A program made the position numbers and the translations under genes. Below the pieces are notes generated by a model, which saw only the letters and a list, made by a program, of their open reading frames with translations, made no database searches and was not told where the DNA came from. This document shows positions 18,274 to 28,794 of a stretch of 30,000 nt of DNA, one piece after another; position 1 is the first letter of the stretch; every line of letters begins with the position of its first letter. Origin of the DNA: Cristatella mucedo (taxonomy: Eukaryota; Bryozoa; Phylactolaemata; Cristatellidae); contig WPIO01000015.1 in the NCBI GenBank assembly GCA_009760855.2, forward strand, positions 6,005,001 to 6,035,000. Reading direction: 5' to 3'.

Positions 18274-18500
18274 TCAGCCGAAAAAGCTCACTTGGGAGAG
18301 CATTAGACAGCAGATCTAAAGGCCCCCCCCTTCAATCCCGGGTTTTGGCAATCTGGCGCAGACAACTTTTTTAAGTCTGTTGGCTACCGAATGCGTACCG
18401 AAAGCCACTTAGGCTGTGAGTGCGCTATACAAAACTCCCCTGCGTAAAGCCAACATAGTTTTTACGGCTTTGTGGAGTTACAGGGAGAGATACATTGTGG
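18274..18500 (+). mobile_element. SINE-3: tRNA-Phe head plus LINE-B tail
   Basis: Bases 18277-18350 follow eukaryotic tRNA-Phe closely: the acceptor arm GCCGAAA...TTTTGGC, D arm AGCTCACTTGGGAGAGC, anticodon arm TTAGACAGCAGATCTAA, and T arm ending CAATCCCGGG. The anticodon position reads GCA instead of GAA, and the T arm carries a C run, so it is not a working tRNA. From 18375 the sequence is the LINE-B tail (GTCTGTTGGCTACCGAATG...GAGTGCGCTATACAAAACTC...TTTGTGGAGTTACAG...GAGATACATT), as at 5600-5735. Head and tail together form a SINE mobilisable by LINE-B. It is a single copy here, so the family status is inferred. Confidence 0.75.
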
Positions 18501-18769
18501 GCTGGAAAGAAAGCATACAAAGGGATTAGTTGGCGATAAATAGCATACTGTTTCTGAATGTTCATCTACATGTTTCTGAATCTGCACTGTATAAGCTCAG
18601 AAAAATGAAGCATTGTGTCCTCTAGTTTACCCAGAAGGGCACACCTTTGTGCCTGCCCACTGTGTCCTAGGTGAGGGAATAAGTTTATTTATAATTTAGG
18701 CATCAAGTGCAACCATTGTGCCTGCAATCGTGAGGCATGTTACATATTCTGAAAAGGAATATCGATTGG

Positions 18770-18950
18770 TGACTTATAACATGCACAGTGCCAGCACACA
18801 TAAGCTTGTGAAAGACAGTTCGAATGGACCCAGCAAATGCTGTGTGGACCAGGTGCATTTTTAGCTTCCTATTCCATTGTCCTCAAATCAGAGGGATCTC
18901 GTGACGTCTGTCAGGAGTGGGTTCCAGGCATTGGGACACTTAGAGTGCCT
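18770..18950 (-). mobile_element. LINE-A 3' UTR fragment
   Basis: Reverse-complement similarity to the LINE-A 3' region: GTGACTTATAACATGCACAGTGCCAGCACACATAAGC parallels 9258-9330, and the sequence through CAGGAGTGGGTTCCAGGC parallels 9403-9421. The tail is missing. Confidence 0.7.
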
Positions 18951-18984
18951 TGACAGCGTACTCCCATACATTCTATCCGTTTAC

Positions 18985-19372
18985 AGAGTCGCAGAGATTC
19001 CTATAAATTTATGGAATGACTTCAAAAGATGCGCAGGCTTGAGCGCTGCTTTAAGAAGTCTGGGTCTGGTGACGATCTAGCCTATTTCAAAGACTTCCTT
19101 CGAGTCTACACCCGGAAGCTTAGAAAAGGCATGGCTTCTTTTTTCCCTCGAAAACATAAGTCCTACTAGTCAGACCCAAAACAGATTAATGAGAAGCTAA
19201 ACAATTTGCTGATAATAATAATAATGTAGCAAAAAGAGCTCGTCTCCTGAAGACCATATGCCATTTCATCTGTGGTCTTCACAGGCAGACAAACTTAGCA
19301 TTGCTATCACCGAGATTTTTAATGCTTCTCTGGAAAAAGGGGTTGTTCCCAAGTCCATCAAGTCGGGCTATC
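18985..19372 (+). mobile_element. LINE-B linker and RT N-terminus fragment
   Basis: Translates to LERCFKKSGSGDD..YFKDFLRVYTRKL, then a stop-ridden stretch, then SQADKLSIAITEIFNASLEKGVVPKS. The same blocks, inverted, occur at 3900-3670 and 3450-3290 in the - strand LINE-B. It is a fragment only, and an internal gap contains a short (AAT)n near 19212-19226. Confidence 0.75.
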
Positions 19373-19374
19373 GG

Positions 19375-20040
19375 CAAATTAAAGGTCATTTAGAAACAGG
19401 ACACCTAGATTTCGCGCAGACGCGACAGAATTAGGCTGGCAGAGCAGATTTGGAGTGTAAAGTTTTCCAATTTTTGAATCACACTTAGTTTGCCCATAAC
19501 TCTTTAAGTAGGTTTTGTTGGGATTCAGTTTAAGAAAATTTGCTGTCATTCATGTGGGGATGTCAGCAATACATGCAGCAAGGGAGTCAAGATAATTTGA
19601 CATGCTCTAGGGCTGGGTGGGATTTAAGCAAAGGTACAACTGAAGGTCATCTGCGATATAGGGGTATGAAAAAAGGAAAGCCTGTTGGAGTGGAATCGGT
19701 TATGGTAAGGAAGTTAGTCGATTTCAGACAGGTCTCGGTCAAGGTGAACAGATCGAGATTGCCATCAATAATCATGTCATGTATTGTTAGGGGTTCATAG
19801 CACATGGAGCAAGAATTCCAAAAGCCAAAGCATTAAATGGTCTGCAGGGACTAATTTAAAGTGATTCACAGCAGTGCTTGAGGCAGATCATACTGGGCGC
19901 CTCGAGACAATGTTGCGAATACAGAAAAGCAAGGCTTTTTGCCACCTGGGTTCGGGCTACCTTGGTGGCTCCGGATAGGCCCTCCTTTGTTAATGCCAAT
20001 TTCATGGACCCTAGCAACAGCAACCTCATCTAGGAATGCA
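19375..20040 (-). mobile_element. LINE-A fragment: endonuclease start fused to RT palm
   Basis: Read downward. At about 19780-19670 is an endonuclease N-terminal block (HDMIIDGNLDLFTLTETCL; the TET motif is typical of LINE endonucleases). It runs directly into an RT palm block at about 19660-19375 (ADDLQLYL, then FLKLN-like and VMGK-like regions). The endonuclease C-terminus, linker and RT fingers, well over 1 kb, are missing between them, so this is an internally deleted copy. The 19830-20040 part may be the element's 5' region, with low confidence. Confidence 0.6.
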
Positions 20041-20399
20041 TTTCAAGGACGATAGCGGATAATAATGTTTACTCACGATCATACCTTGTATTCAGATTAC
20101 TATCAGTCGGCGAACTAAAGCCCCTGCCCACGTGTTGGTAGGGGATCCATCTTCAAGCAGTTAGCGTTTAGATGTCATGCTCTATGGTCAAGCAAGAAAC
20201 GGATATGGTTTAAACAGGTCTTAGCTGTTGCGGTTTTTTGTATACGATGTACATAAGAACTTCAATTTTCGGAAGAGAATTCTGCAGTGGACAAGAAACG
20301 CTAGAAGCGCTTAGTGTCGGGAGGTTCTATCTCCGTGTCTGACTCTTGTGTCTGCCTCTCTCTTCGTCTGTGCCTCTATGTGTGTCTCTGTCTGTCTGA

Positions 20400-20511
<112 letters not shown>

Positions 20512-20590
20512 ATGTCTGTTCTGTCTGTCTGGCTGTCTTTCTCTCACTCTTTGTCACTCTCCCAGTCTCTCTGTCTCTATCTCTCTCTTT

Positions 20591-20640
20591 AATAATAATA
20601 ATATTGCACTTGATAATATTGATTGCACTTGATAATATTG
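20591..20640 (-). repeat. Tandem 19-bp duplication in an (AAT)n tail
   Basis: (AAT)n at 20591-20602 is followed by two exact 19-bp units (20603-20621 and 20622-20640, ATTGCACTTGATAATATTG). The word AATATTGCACTTGA resembles the start of an inverted LINE-A tail as at 9115-9130, so this may be a tail remnant that was locally duplicated. Confidence 0.7.
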
Positions 20641-20776
20641 CTCTTTCTCTCTCTGTCTCTCTCACAAGGAATCCGTGTTCTCGTGTCCATGCATGTGCCA
20701 GGGCTGCTTGCATACTGCTCTGCTTGAGTGCGCCTTTCTCATTGCCTTGGCATATTATCTCGTTCGCCGCTGCTAG

Positions 20777-21243
20777 GTGCTGCTGGTGACGGACGGCTGG
20801 TGCAGCCCGGGCGAAGCAGAGCAGCTGCGCCGCAGGCTGCCGCAGCTGCTGCCTTTCAGCTTCCCGTGCAAGATGCACGTCATCAAGCTGTGCTCGCCCG
20901 GCGACGAGGCTCATCGTCTCGGTCCGGGACATGTGGCTGCTGCAGCCGCAGGTGGCACCGGTCCCGCTGCCGCTTCGGCCGCTGCTGCCGTGCATCGCCT
21001 CTACCAGCAGCTTGCCGAGCTGGGCACGAGCAGCAGTGCTGGCGGCGAGGACCGCTCTGCCTCGGACAGTGGCGCGGGCAGCGGAGAGGTGTATGCTGTC
21101 AGCGGCGCCGTGACGCTGAAAGCCGCCGAGGCGCTCATCGACCGGCTGACCGAGTCGCACTACTCGCCCTTCGTGGGTAGCGTGAGCTGCGGGCATCTCA
21201 AGAGCAAGATCCAGCTGTTTCCTGCTCCGGAAAAGTTTCATAA
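20777..21243 (+). CDS. INTS14: INTS14 exon 3 (residues 111-266)
   Basis: Opens with VLLVTDG, completing the VWA metal site (D116). A divergent Ala/Gly/Ser-rich segment follows (residues about 155-205) where vertebrate INTS14 is shorter and not Ala-rich. The conserved YSPFVGSVSCGHL..K.QLFPAPEKF ends the exon; the vertebrate protein has TPFHAVLKCGHL and FPRPEPF there. Acceptor GCCGCTGCTAG lies before 20777. The donor is TAA/GTAGCG after 21243, a weak site, chosen because the frame ends at the TAG it contains and because phase 2 joins exactly to exon 4. By my count the joined segment from FPAPEKF to IVGF has the same length, 29 residues, as the human protein. GC content is high, which sets it apart from the repeat DNA around it. 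Confidence 0.93.
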
Positions 21244-22523
21244 GTAGCGTGCCCGCTGCCTCCCCTGCAACGCTGCCTTGTCGAGCTTGCTAGCTGCAAC
21301 TTTGCGCCGTCTTGGCGGTTGTGCACGAGGCATGGCAGCAGCAACAGCATGTCCTGCATGATTGTGTAGGCCTGGGCATAATGTGGCATTCCAGTCTCAC
21401 TTGCTTCTTCTTCCTTGAAACTCCCGACAGCAAATATTCTCACACGAGGACTAGAATTTCGAGCTCATCTTTAAGGTGCATGGTTTTTACCAGCGCTCGT
21501 CTTCGGCACCGAAAACGCTTTGACCGAAGTCTACAGCTCGCGTTCAATGGTTGCAAATATTTCCAGTGGCAGTCGTACTGCACTTACCAGCCGACTTCGG
21601 CATCTGCCGTCGTCGTTAAGCTACTATTACTACGATTATTGTGCGCAGAGAATCGCTAGTTCCATCTCGTGTGACTGTCGCTGTCCATTTTCCTTGGAGT
21701 TCTGCCTGCACATTCCATTCGTTGCTGTTGAAGTGCTCAGCTTTATCTGCCTGCTAGCCGTGACCAATGCCATTTGCCACTCTTGAGGGTCCTTAGGAAA
21801 GACGTACGTGAGTTGACCCACTGAAAAGTCGCCTCCGATTTGGTCTGTTGCTATTGCAATCTCAGCTCGTTTGCCCCTGTCCCTGAACCTTAGCCCTGCA
21901 AGGTGTAAGATGCCTTGCAGCTCACGATCCTGGCCGTAGGTTCGATTCATGCAGCAGGCATTGCCTGCTGCAAGTGAGGCGGGATAGGGGGATGATAGCT
22001 GCTAAGGCTCTTCTGCCACCTTATAAAAGAAGCCATTAAATTGGCTGCCCTTAATTTATTACATGGTTCACCTCAAGTGCTTTTTGTCAACAGGCATGTA
22101 AGCACCGGCGAACTGAATTCTGCCTTACTATCTGGGGAGGGGAGGGTCTGGATATTGTCCATCATTGATCGTGCTTCTCTGTCTCTACTTGTTGCTATGA
22201 GAAACTCACTACACTCATCAGTTTTCGCTGTTCTGGTCTCACTCCTTAGGGAAATGCGGTCGAAAGATAATGGGTGCATTTTTTGGACTATGCTCTATAG
22301 CGAGAAAGCCAAAAGCTGTGTCCTTCTCCAGCAAATGCTTGGTCTGCTGATGGCATCGGCCTCGTGAGCCACGGAGTGACAAAGGTCACCTGGCCCGACC
22401 GCACACCGTGTGGCCACTGATTGTCGTCCAATCGTCGACGGCTTGTCACATGCTGGCCTGATTCGCTTTGCTTCGAACTGCTGTGCGGCCGTGTCTCATT
22501 CTGGACGATCAACACATTTTCAG
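21244..22523 (+). other. INTS14: INTS14 intron 3
   Basis: 1,280 bp between the exon 3 donor and the exon 4 acceptor. It holds one SINE-2 (21893-22060) and a short stretch (22250-22330) that resembles a later INTS14 exon and is discussed in the findings. The remainder is not recognised. Confidence 0.75.
21893..22060 (+). mobile_element. SINE-2 copy
   Basis: The A-box region TGCAAGGTGTAAGATGCC is followed by a B box GGTTCGATTC near 21940-21949. The body has GCAGCAGGCATTGCCTGCTGC, and the tail GATAGCTGCTAAGGCTCTTCTGCCACC then GCCATTAAATTGGCTGCC corresponds to the other SINE-2 tails. Confidence 0.75.
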
Positions 22524-22661
22524 AGTGGACGACTTTTATGACGATATTCGTGAGGTGTCGAAAGACATAAAGATTGTGGGCTTCCTGAATACGGGCGATG
22601 TCAGCAGCCCGCCATGCGTGTCTCGGCATCTGGTTCTGCCGCTAACCGAGGCCAAAGGCAG
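22524..22661 (+). CDS. INTS14: INTS14 exon 4 (residues 266-312)
   Basis: Encodes VDDFYDDIREV, then IKIVGFLNTGDVSSPPCVSR and HLVLPLTEAKG. Vertebrate INTS14 has EIVGFIDIADISSPPVLSRHLVLP at this place, so identity is clear. The acceptor ACACATTTTCAG before 22524 supplies the third base of the codon split with exon 3. The 3' end is uncertain. A GT donor GGCAG/GTTTGC gives 22661 (phase 2), and a GC donor AAAG/GCAGGT gives 22657 (phase 1). Each pairs in phase with a different exon 5 acceptor. The frame stays open to 22851, but the residues after 22661 no longer resemble the family. Confidence 0.88.
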
Positions 22662-23382
22662 GTTTGCAGAGCGCACTGGCGAGGGCCGGCTGCTGGCACC
22701 GTCTGCCAGGCTGTGGCTGCAGCCACTGACTAAGCACGTGCTGCTGCCAAGTGCCTGCATGGCTGACACCTCTTGTGGCTTGTTTCATAGGCACTCTGCC
22801 AGTCGCTGCGCTAGGTCTGTGGCCCTGCTGCTGACGCAGGACAACTGCTAGCAAAATGAGAGCGTGTTTTACAGTATGTCAATGTAGTACACTCCTAAAA
22901 AGTCTTGTTCCACCCGGTGCCGGCTGATGGCCTTTGACTTAGCATACAGACGATGACATCATCAATGTATGCATACTGTGTGCGTGCGTGCGTGCATGTA
23001 TTTATTCATATATGCGGTGCATGCATGCTTAATCTCTGGCATATGTGAAATTGTTACCTACAGGGCAAATAATTTAATGTGAGGTTAGGCCTCCACGTTT
23101 TATAGTAACCTATCTTATACCCCACGGCATAGACTCCATTAATCTGTTATAAGGCACCGAGATAATTAAAGCTCCCTCTCTGTCTTAGCAGCCTGGCGGC
23201 ACTGTGCTCGCTCTCATGCTCTCATCTCAGGTCGCGATTTCCAATCCAGCAGCTGGAAATAATGAATTGTCCACTGCAAGCAGGGTGGCAGACCGCTGAA
23301 GCTTTGCTGCAGCCGGACGAAAGAGTATGTTAAATCTGCCGACCTAACTCAATTTCCACATTCGCGTGCGACCAGTGGCATA
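22662..23382 (+). other. INTS14 intron 4, proximal part
   Basis: Start of a roughly 6.1-kb intron. It contains a short (TGCG)n at about 22980-22996. I see no exon with family support and no mobile element before the LINE-A at 23383. Confidence 0.6.
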
Positions 23383-25455
23383 GTGTTTAGCTTCTATAAA
23401 AACATTGTTGAATCACAGATGCACAATCTAAAAATGCTGATGTCGACAATAAACTATCTCCTCAACCGTTCCCATATTAGCTCCTTACCTGATGATCCTA
23501 GTGATGATCTAGCCGATCGCTTCTCTCGATTCTTTGTGCAGAAGGTAGACAAGATCAGGGAATCCATCCCTTCGATGACAACCTCCCTATTAGAATGCTG
23601 TTCCTCGGTTCCTGGCTGCACCTCAGTGTCTGCATTTAAGCAGGTCACTAGTGATCTAGTCCTAAAGTTCGTATCTCAATCAAAGAAGACAACACGTCCT
23701 CTGGACCCTATTCCCACTGTCCTGCTCCTACGTTGCATTGATCTGCTGCTGCCATGCATAACTAACATAATTAACATGTCATTAGCCTCAGGTCATGTCC
23801 CAGCACCTTTCAAAAAAGCTGTAGTCAAGCCACTTCTCAAGAAAGCTACACTTGACCAAGAGAACTTGAGCAACTACCGCCCGTTTCCCTTCTACCGTTC
23901 CTATCAAAGACATTCGAACGGGTCGTGGCGGACCAGCTGAACTCGTATATCGAAACCTCACACCTTGCTAGTAAGTTCCAGTCTGGCTTTAGAGTTAATC
24001 ACTCCACAGAGTCAGCATTGCTTCGGGTATACAACGACCTACTTAGGAATGCAGACATGGGTAGAGTGTCTCTGCTTGTTTTGCTCGATCTTTCGGCAGC
24101 TTTTGATACCATCGATCACAAAGATCTTCTAGAGCGCCTCTCATCTCGCCTGGGCATCACTGGCACTGCTCTGCAGTGGTTCAGGTCCTATCTCAGTGGG
24201 AGACTCCAGAGTATTGACGTGAATGGACAAAGATCATCTGAAGTACCTCTGAAATATGGAGTACCTCAGGGCTCCGTGCTAGGTCCGGTTCTTTTCACTT
24301 TTTATACTCCCCCTCTTGCTGATGTGATTGCCAAGCACAATCTAGGCTTTCACTTCTATGTGGATGACACTCAGTTGTACCTTTGCTTTGATCCCTCCCA
24401 GCCTTCGAGCACCTCAAATTCTCTAAACTCACTAGCTGCATGCATTGATGACATCCGCACATGGATGGCAGCAAATTTTCTAAAACCCAACGATGGTAAA
24501 AATAACTTACTAGTTATGGGCAAACCCAGTGTGATCCAGAGATTGGAAAGACTGACTCTCAAAATTGGCTGTGCCAGCATATCTCCAGTCGAATCAGCTC
24601 GAAATCTAGGTGTCATATTCCAAAGCGACCTCTCGTTAGACGACCATATCAGCTCCACAGTCAAATCCGCCTATTTTCAGCTTCATAACATTGCTAAAAT
24701 TCGGGCTTGTTTAGATAAAGATACCACGTCCGAGTTGGTCCATGCATTCGTGACATCCCGTCTCGACTTCTGCAACTCACTGCTTACTGGCCTACCAGCA
24801 TGTGCAATCAGGCGATTGCAGTTGGTGCAAAACTCGGCAGCTAGACTTGTCTGTCGTGAGCGTCGCAGTTGCCACATTACTCCACTTCTCGCCGACCTGC
24901 ACTGGCTACCAGTCAAGCAACGGATTGACTTCAAGGTTTTGTCGCTCACTTTTAGGTCCCTTCATTCTATGGCTCCAGCCTATCTGTCAGATATACTACC
25001 CCATCAGGCCAAGCATCGTACCCCCTGCTTTTCGGAATCCAACAGTCTAGAAATACCTCGTACAAACCTTAAATCCTTTGGAGACCGTGCATTTAGTTCG
25101 TATGCTCCCAAAGCCTGGAACTCTCTCCCGACCTGCGTCAGAACATCCCCTGACCTAGCCACATTTAAAAGGAACCTAAAAACACATCTATGTAGGACAG
25201 CATTTAGCGGGTCCCTGTGATTCGTCCTTGATGTGCTTATGGGTGCTGACACTGTGCATGCTGCCACTAATCACATTTGCATGCTGACCCTGTGCATGTC
25301 ACCCCTAACCATATTATTCATTTCGTTTGTTTTTCAAGCATGATTTTACTTACCATTCAGTTGCATTTCACTTTACAGCAAATGTAAAGTGCCTAGAGAG
25401 AGATTAAGTTCTCTGAGGGCGCTTAATCAAGTGAATTATTATTATTATTATTATT
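23383..25455 (+). mobile_element. LINE-A copy, nearly intact reverse transcriptase
   Basis: Best copy of the family, in INTS14 intron 4. It begins in the linker between endonuclease and RT (LNRSHISSLPDDPSDDLADRF), so the endonuclease is missing through 5' truncation. RT blocks follow in order: PLDPIPTVLLLRCIDLLLP, KPLLKKATLDQENLSNYRP, SGFRVNHSTESALLRVYND, LLDLSAAFDTIDH (catalytic Asp), [16 protein letters not shown] at 24357-24368, and HWLPVKQRIDF in the thumb, with a stop at 25218-25220. A single one-base loss near 23882 shifts the frame, and the second frame starts around 23925; otherwise there are no stops over about 1.8 kb. The 3' untranslated region, the tail at 25381-25430 and (ATT)n at 25436-25455 complete it. 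It is a CR1/L2-like non-LTR retrotransposon, recent but not autonomous. Confidence 0.93.
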
Positions 25456-25489
25456 AGCTCTAGCACTTGAAATGTCCGCATTTTTTTAC

Positions 25490-26101
25490 CTATCGATGCA
25501 CACATGCTGGTCCATAAGTCTGACATCGGAGGAGCAGGAGACACCACCCCAAACATCGACACTTCCACCACCAAATTTCACTGTTGGCTGGTGAAAGTCA
25601 GGATGGAAGTCTCATCTTTTCACCGACTTACAAGTGTTCTTCGTTTGTTGTTAGTGCAAAGTGTTAATTTAGACTCGTCGGTCCATAAAACTTGACTCCG
25701 GTGGTCTGCCGTGTAGTGGGTGTGGCTCCATACCAATCTGAGCCGATTTCCTCTGTGCAGCTCGACCTTTGGCGATCCTTCTCAATGTCCCATGCATGGC
25801 AAGCCTCCGGCGCGACGTCTCAGCTGCTTACGACTGCACTGTTAGTGGTTGCCAGCAGCTGAGACAGCTCCCTGAGTGATGCCTTAGGTTGCCGAAGAGC
25901 CAGCATCTTCAGCTGAAAGTCGTCTGCCTTGGTGAGTGCTGTCTATTAGCTTAACTCCAGTCTGTTTAGCTTGTTAAGATCGTAGCTCACCACTCTGTGG
26001 CTGATTTTTAAAGTCCGTGACACTTTGCTCGGGCCCATTTTATGCAAAGCCTGCAGTCTTCCTTTGGTAGTGCTGTCGAGCAGTAGTGTCCTTCTAGGCA
26101 T
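25490..26101 (-). pseudogene. Tc1/mariner-like transposase, broken
   Basis: Read down from an ATG at 26101-26099. MPRRTLLLDSTTKGRLQALH with KMGPSKVSRTLKISHRVV is the first helix-turn-helix of a Tc1-type transposase. After stops and frameshifts comes WTDESKLTL at 25685-25660 (it carries the first catalytic Asp), then PTVKFGGGSVDVWGGVS at 25585-25535, the hallmark Tc1 block. The second Asp and the Glu of the DD34E triad should lie further down, but the sequence ends about 35 bases before the (ATT)n tail of LINE-A. About 610 bases remain of the usual 1 kb. I found no convincing terminal inverted repeats. It is dead, and probably an older resident of INTS14 intron 4 than the LINE-A. Confidence 0.85.
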
Positions 26102-28482
26102 GTTGTACTTGGCCCCAAAGCGAGCCTGAAGAAGCTGGCCCTCTGTTCGTGTGTAGGCTAAACTCTCCCCTCATGCATGCAGCGACTGCACAGACATAGT
26201 AGTGCTCGTTTGGAGCAAAATGAATCGCTGTGCTTAACAAATATCCAAACTCGATCGCAACCATAGGGGTTTTCACTTTAAGAAAACATGGTGCACCAAC
26301 TACAAGCTAGTCCACCACTTTGCGGTAGTGACGGTTTACTGGATGCGTAGGAATCCCAAAACCTCATAGATCTAGGTCTGGGCACGTATGTGGCATCTCA
26401 ATATTCTGGTTGAAGACCCTTGTCAGGCGACATTGCTCGTCAAGATCTTTCTGTCTCAAAGGCCACCTTGTTATATAATAAATCTTGGCAGTTGTTTGAC
26501 TGTTATTACCTGATTCATGGCAGCTGCAATGAACACTATGACCGTCGAATTGTCCCGAAAAAGCCTCTCCGTATGTTTATGAAAAGTGTGGTATCAGTTA
26601 TTGGCATAGTGCTTAGAGAAGTAAGTCTAACATGGTGACCCTGATTCCTAAACCCTGAACCCAAAAATCCTACATCCTTAACCATAAATCAAAAGCATTT
26701 TCACAGTTCCCAGTCTTTGCTACCTTTCTCACATTTTGGTCTTGAGAGAGTAGTTGACATGCGACCGTACGAGTGTCCTGCCTTGTACAGTGCAACACTT
26801 TCACACATCCCACGAAGCTTGACATTTCGACAATCTTCGTCATGACTGGGTTTTTCCAGCAAAATAAATAACTCGCAATGGTTTGGCCGTACAATTCCAG
26901 CTCGTGCACAGTCTTGCGGTTCCGGCATGAGGTAATGAAGGGGTAATTTCTCGATGTTCTAGCTTGGGCATAATGCCATTTTTAACAGGGATTTAATGGG
27001 TTTTGGGTAATTTTTGGCACTTTGTCAACTACATCCTCATTCACGTGGCAATTCGTAGTGCCAATAAATGGCAATCAGAACCTACTTTCGCGTTTCCGCC
27101 GGTCAAGTTTGAAGCTGAACGCGAGCCGGGAATCAAGCAAATCTTGATAAATCTTGAAGCAAGTCCATATACCTTTTCGTTAGTGTATGCCTGCAAAATC
27201 ATGAGATTGTCATTTTCTTTTTGTGAACATAGTGGCCATGTCAGGATCCACATTTCCAGGAGTAGACGCGCGCGTAGATGTATTAGCTGGGCTGGGGACT
27301 TAAATTGTGCTTGCTGTGGCCCCACTATCTCATCACATGACTGTAATGCTGATGCTGTTGCATACCTAATGCTATGCAATGAAAGATAGATGAGGACGTG
27401 TGTATGCATGACTAGGGCAGTTCACACGCACGGGGAGGGGGCGCCATGCTTGTGTTCTCGTCAAGTCCCACGTGTCATGCCGTGGATCGAAAAGCTAGAG
27501 TAATCTTGTGCCTCTGGATGGCTTGCCATAGCGATTGCTTGCTTGCCCGTTGGGCTGCCACGGCTGGCTTAGAGCAGCCTCAACTTGAGCGACTAGAGCA
27601 GCCATAGAGGTCAAGTTACCATACGCCCTTTGGCTGGCTACCTCGATCTCCATCGGCTGCCAAGTGAGTTGTATATTAATTTGGGAGTTTTATTTTAATA
27701 AATCATCCTGCCAACTTTATCGAGCGACAACCCCCCCATACTCCCTGTCGGTCTTGCTGGCCTACTAGATGACAGCCAGGTGTAGCAGCATTGCGTACGG
27801 TACTACAGCATTGATTTGGAGTTATTTTGTTGACCGTGTCTAAGAACCAGTATGGATCATTATAGCGAAGGGCCAAAACAGTGCGACCCATGAATATAAA
27901 ATATTGATGATGGGAGATGGATTAAATAACTGGCTCCAATGGAGCTAAATACTTATTGGTTTGAGGTGAAGGCAAGTTGAGCTACTCACAGCATGCTTCA
28001 TCACATTCTGTGGAGGCTTAATGGCTTTTCCGGTAGCCCTGTCAGTATTGAATGACAGTATTTTGGTTTGTACAGAACTTATGTTGCTTGCGATGCTGCA
28101 TTACAAACTGCAATCTTTGCCACACTGTTGCTGCTCAAGTTGCTGCTGTCACAGCTGCCGATGCAATGCTTTGCCCTGCACCTGTATTGGATGTCCTAGG
28201 CTCTTCTCCCGAGGGTAAAACGACACAGCCTTCCTTCTTAAGTGGCGCCACGATACTTTTTTTCGGGTTTTTAATGTTGAACGAATCCGGCTGACGTTTC
28301 AACTGTGTGCGTTTTTTCGGACATACCGACCGGAGGCTGCTGGTCAGGCAGATCAACCTAGGAGGCGGGTCATGGACTCCCCTCCATGCCTTTGCTATCA
28401 GTGCTTCGCATGTCAGAGTAGGCATTCGTGCTTACATTGTGGCCGGCTGTACGGTCTTGCATGAGTTCTTGGAGCTGTTGTG
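26102..28482 (+). other. INTS14 intron 4, distal part, mostly unassigned
   Basis: 2.4 kb with no LINE or SINE sequence that I recognise. Protein-like frames include - strand 26928-26701 (75 codons, beginning MPEPQDCARAGIVRPNH), + strand 27003-27389 (128 codons) and - strand 28425-28135 (96 codons). None carries a motif I know. They may be old transposon sequence, an embedded gene or chance. The 5' flank of the Tc1-like relic probably occupies the first hundred bases or so. Confidence 0.35.
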
Positions 28483-28777
28483 TGACTGCAGTGGCCCGGT
28501 TCCTCATCGTTAAGAAGACATCTCCCGCTGCCGACTGTGGAGCATCTTTTCCAGCTGTCGTTAGCTGCTGCCTCCATGCTGCTCACTTCCTTTACTTCCA
28601 GCTCTCTGCTAATTGCATGAGATGAAGTCTGTTGGCTACTGCATGCCCTGGCCACTGGTCACACATACCGAAATCCCATAGGCTCTGAGTGCACTTTAGG
28701 GAAGTCTCCTATGTAACACTCATTCAGTCTTTGTTACTTTGTGGAGTTTTTTTGAGACCGAGATACGTTACATTACA
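28483..28777 (+). mobile_element. LINE-B 3' end abutting INTS14 exon 5
   Basis: Matches the + LINE-B copy from about 5455 to its end: TGCCGACTGTGGAGCATCTTTTCCAGC parallels 5480-5508, AGATGAAGTCTGTTGGCTAC parallels 5595-5613, and TTTGTGGAGTTTTTTTGAGACCGAGATACGTTACATTACA parallels the last 50 bases. The (ATTAC)n-type end stops at 28777, one base before the sequence turns into INTS14 coding sequence. It is a 5'-truncated insertion of about 295 bp lying exactly at the acceptor of exon 5. Confidence 0.85.
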
Positions 28778-28794
28778 GCGGCCTCTGGTGGCAG

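Noticed and set aside
18277-18350. Functional tRNA gene
   Set aside because: Closely resembles tRNA-Phe, but the anticodon position reads GCA and the T arm holds a C run; it is followed by a LINE-B tail, so it is a SINE head.
26640-26690. Interstitial telomeric repeat
   Set aside because: Only one or two words resembling CCCTAA (CCTAAACCCTGAACCC) occur, with no tandem array.
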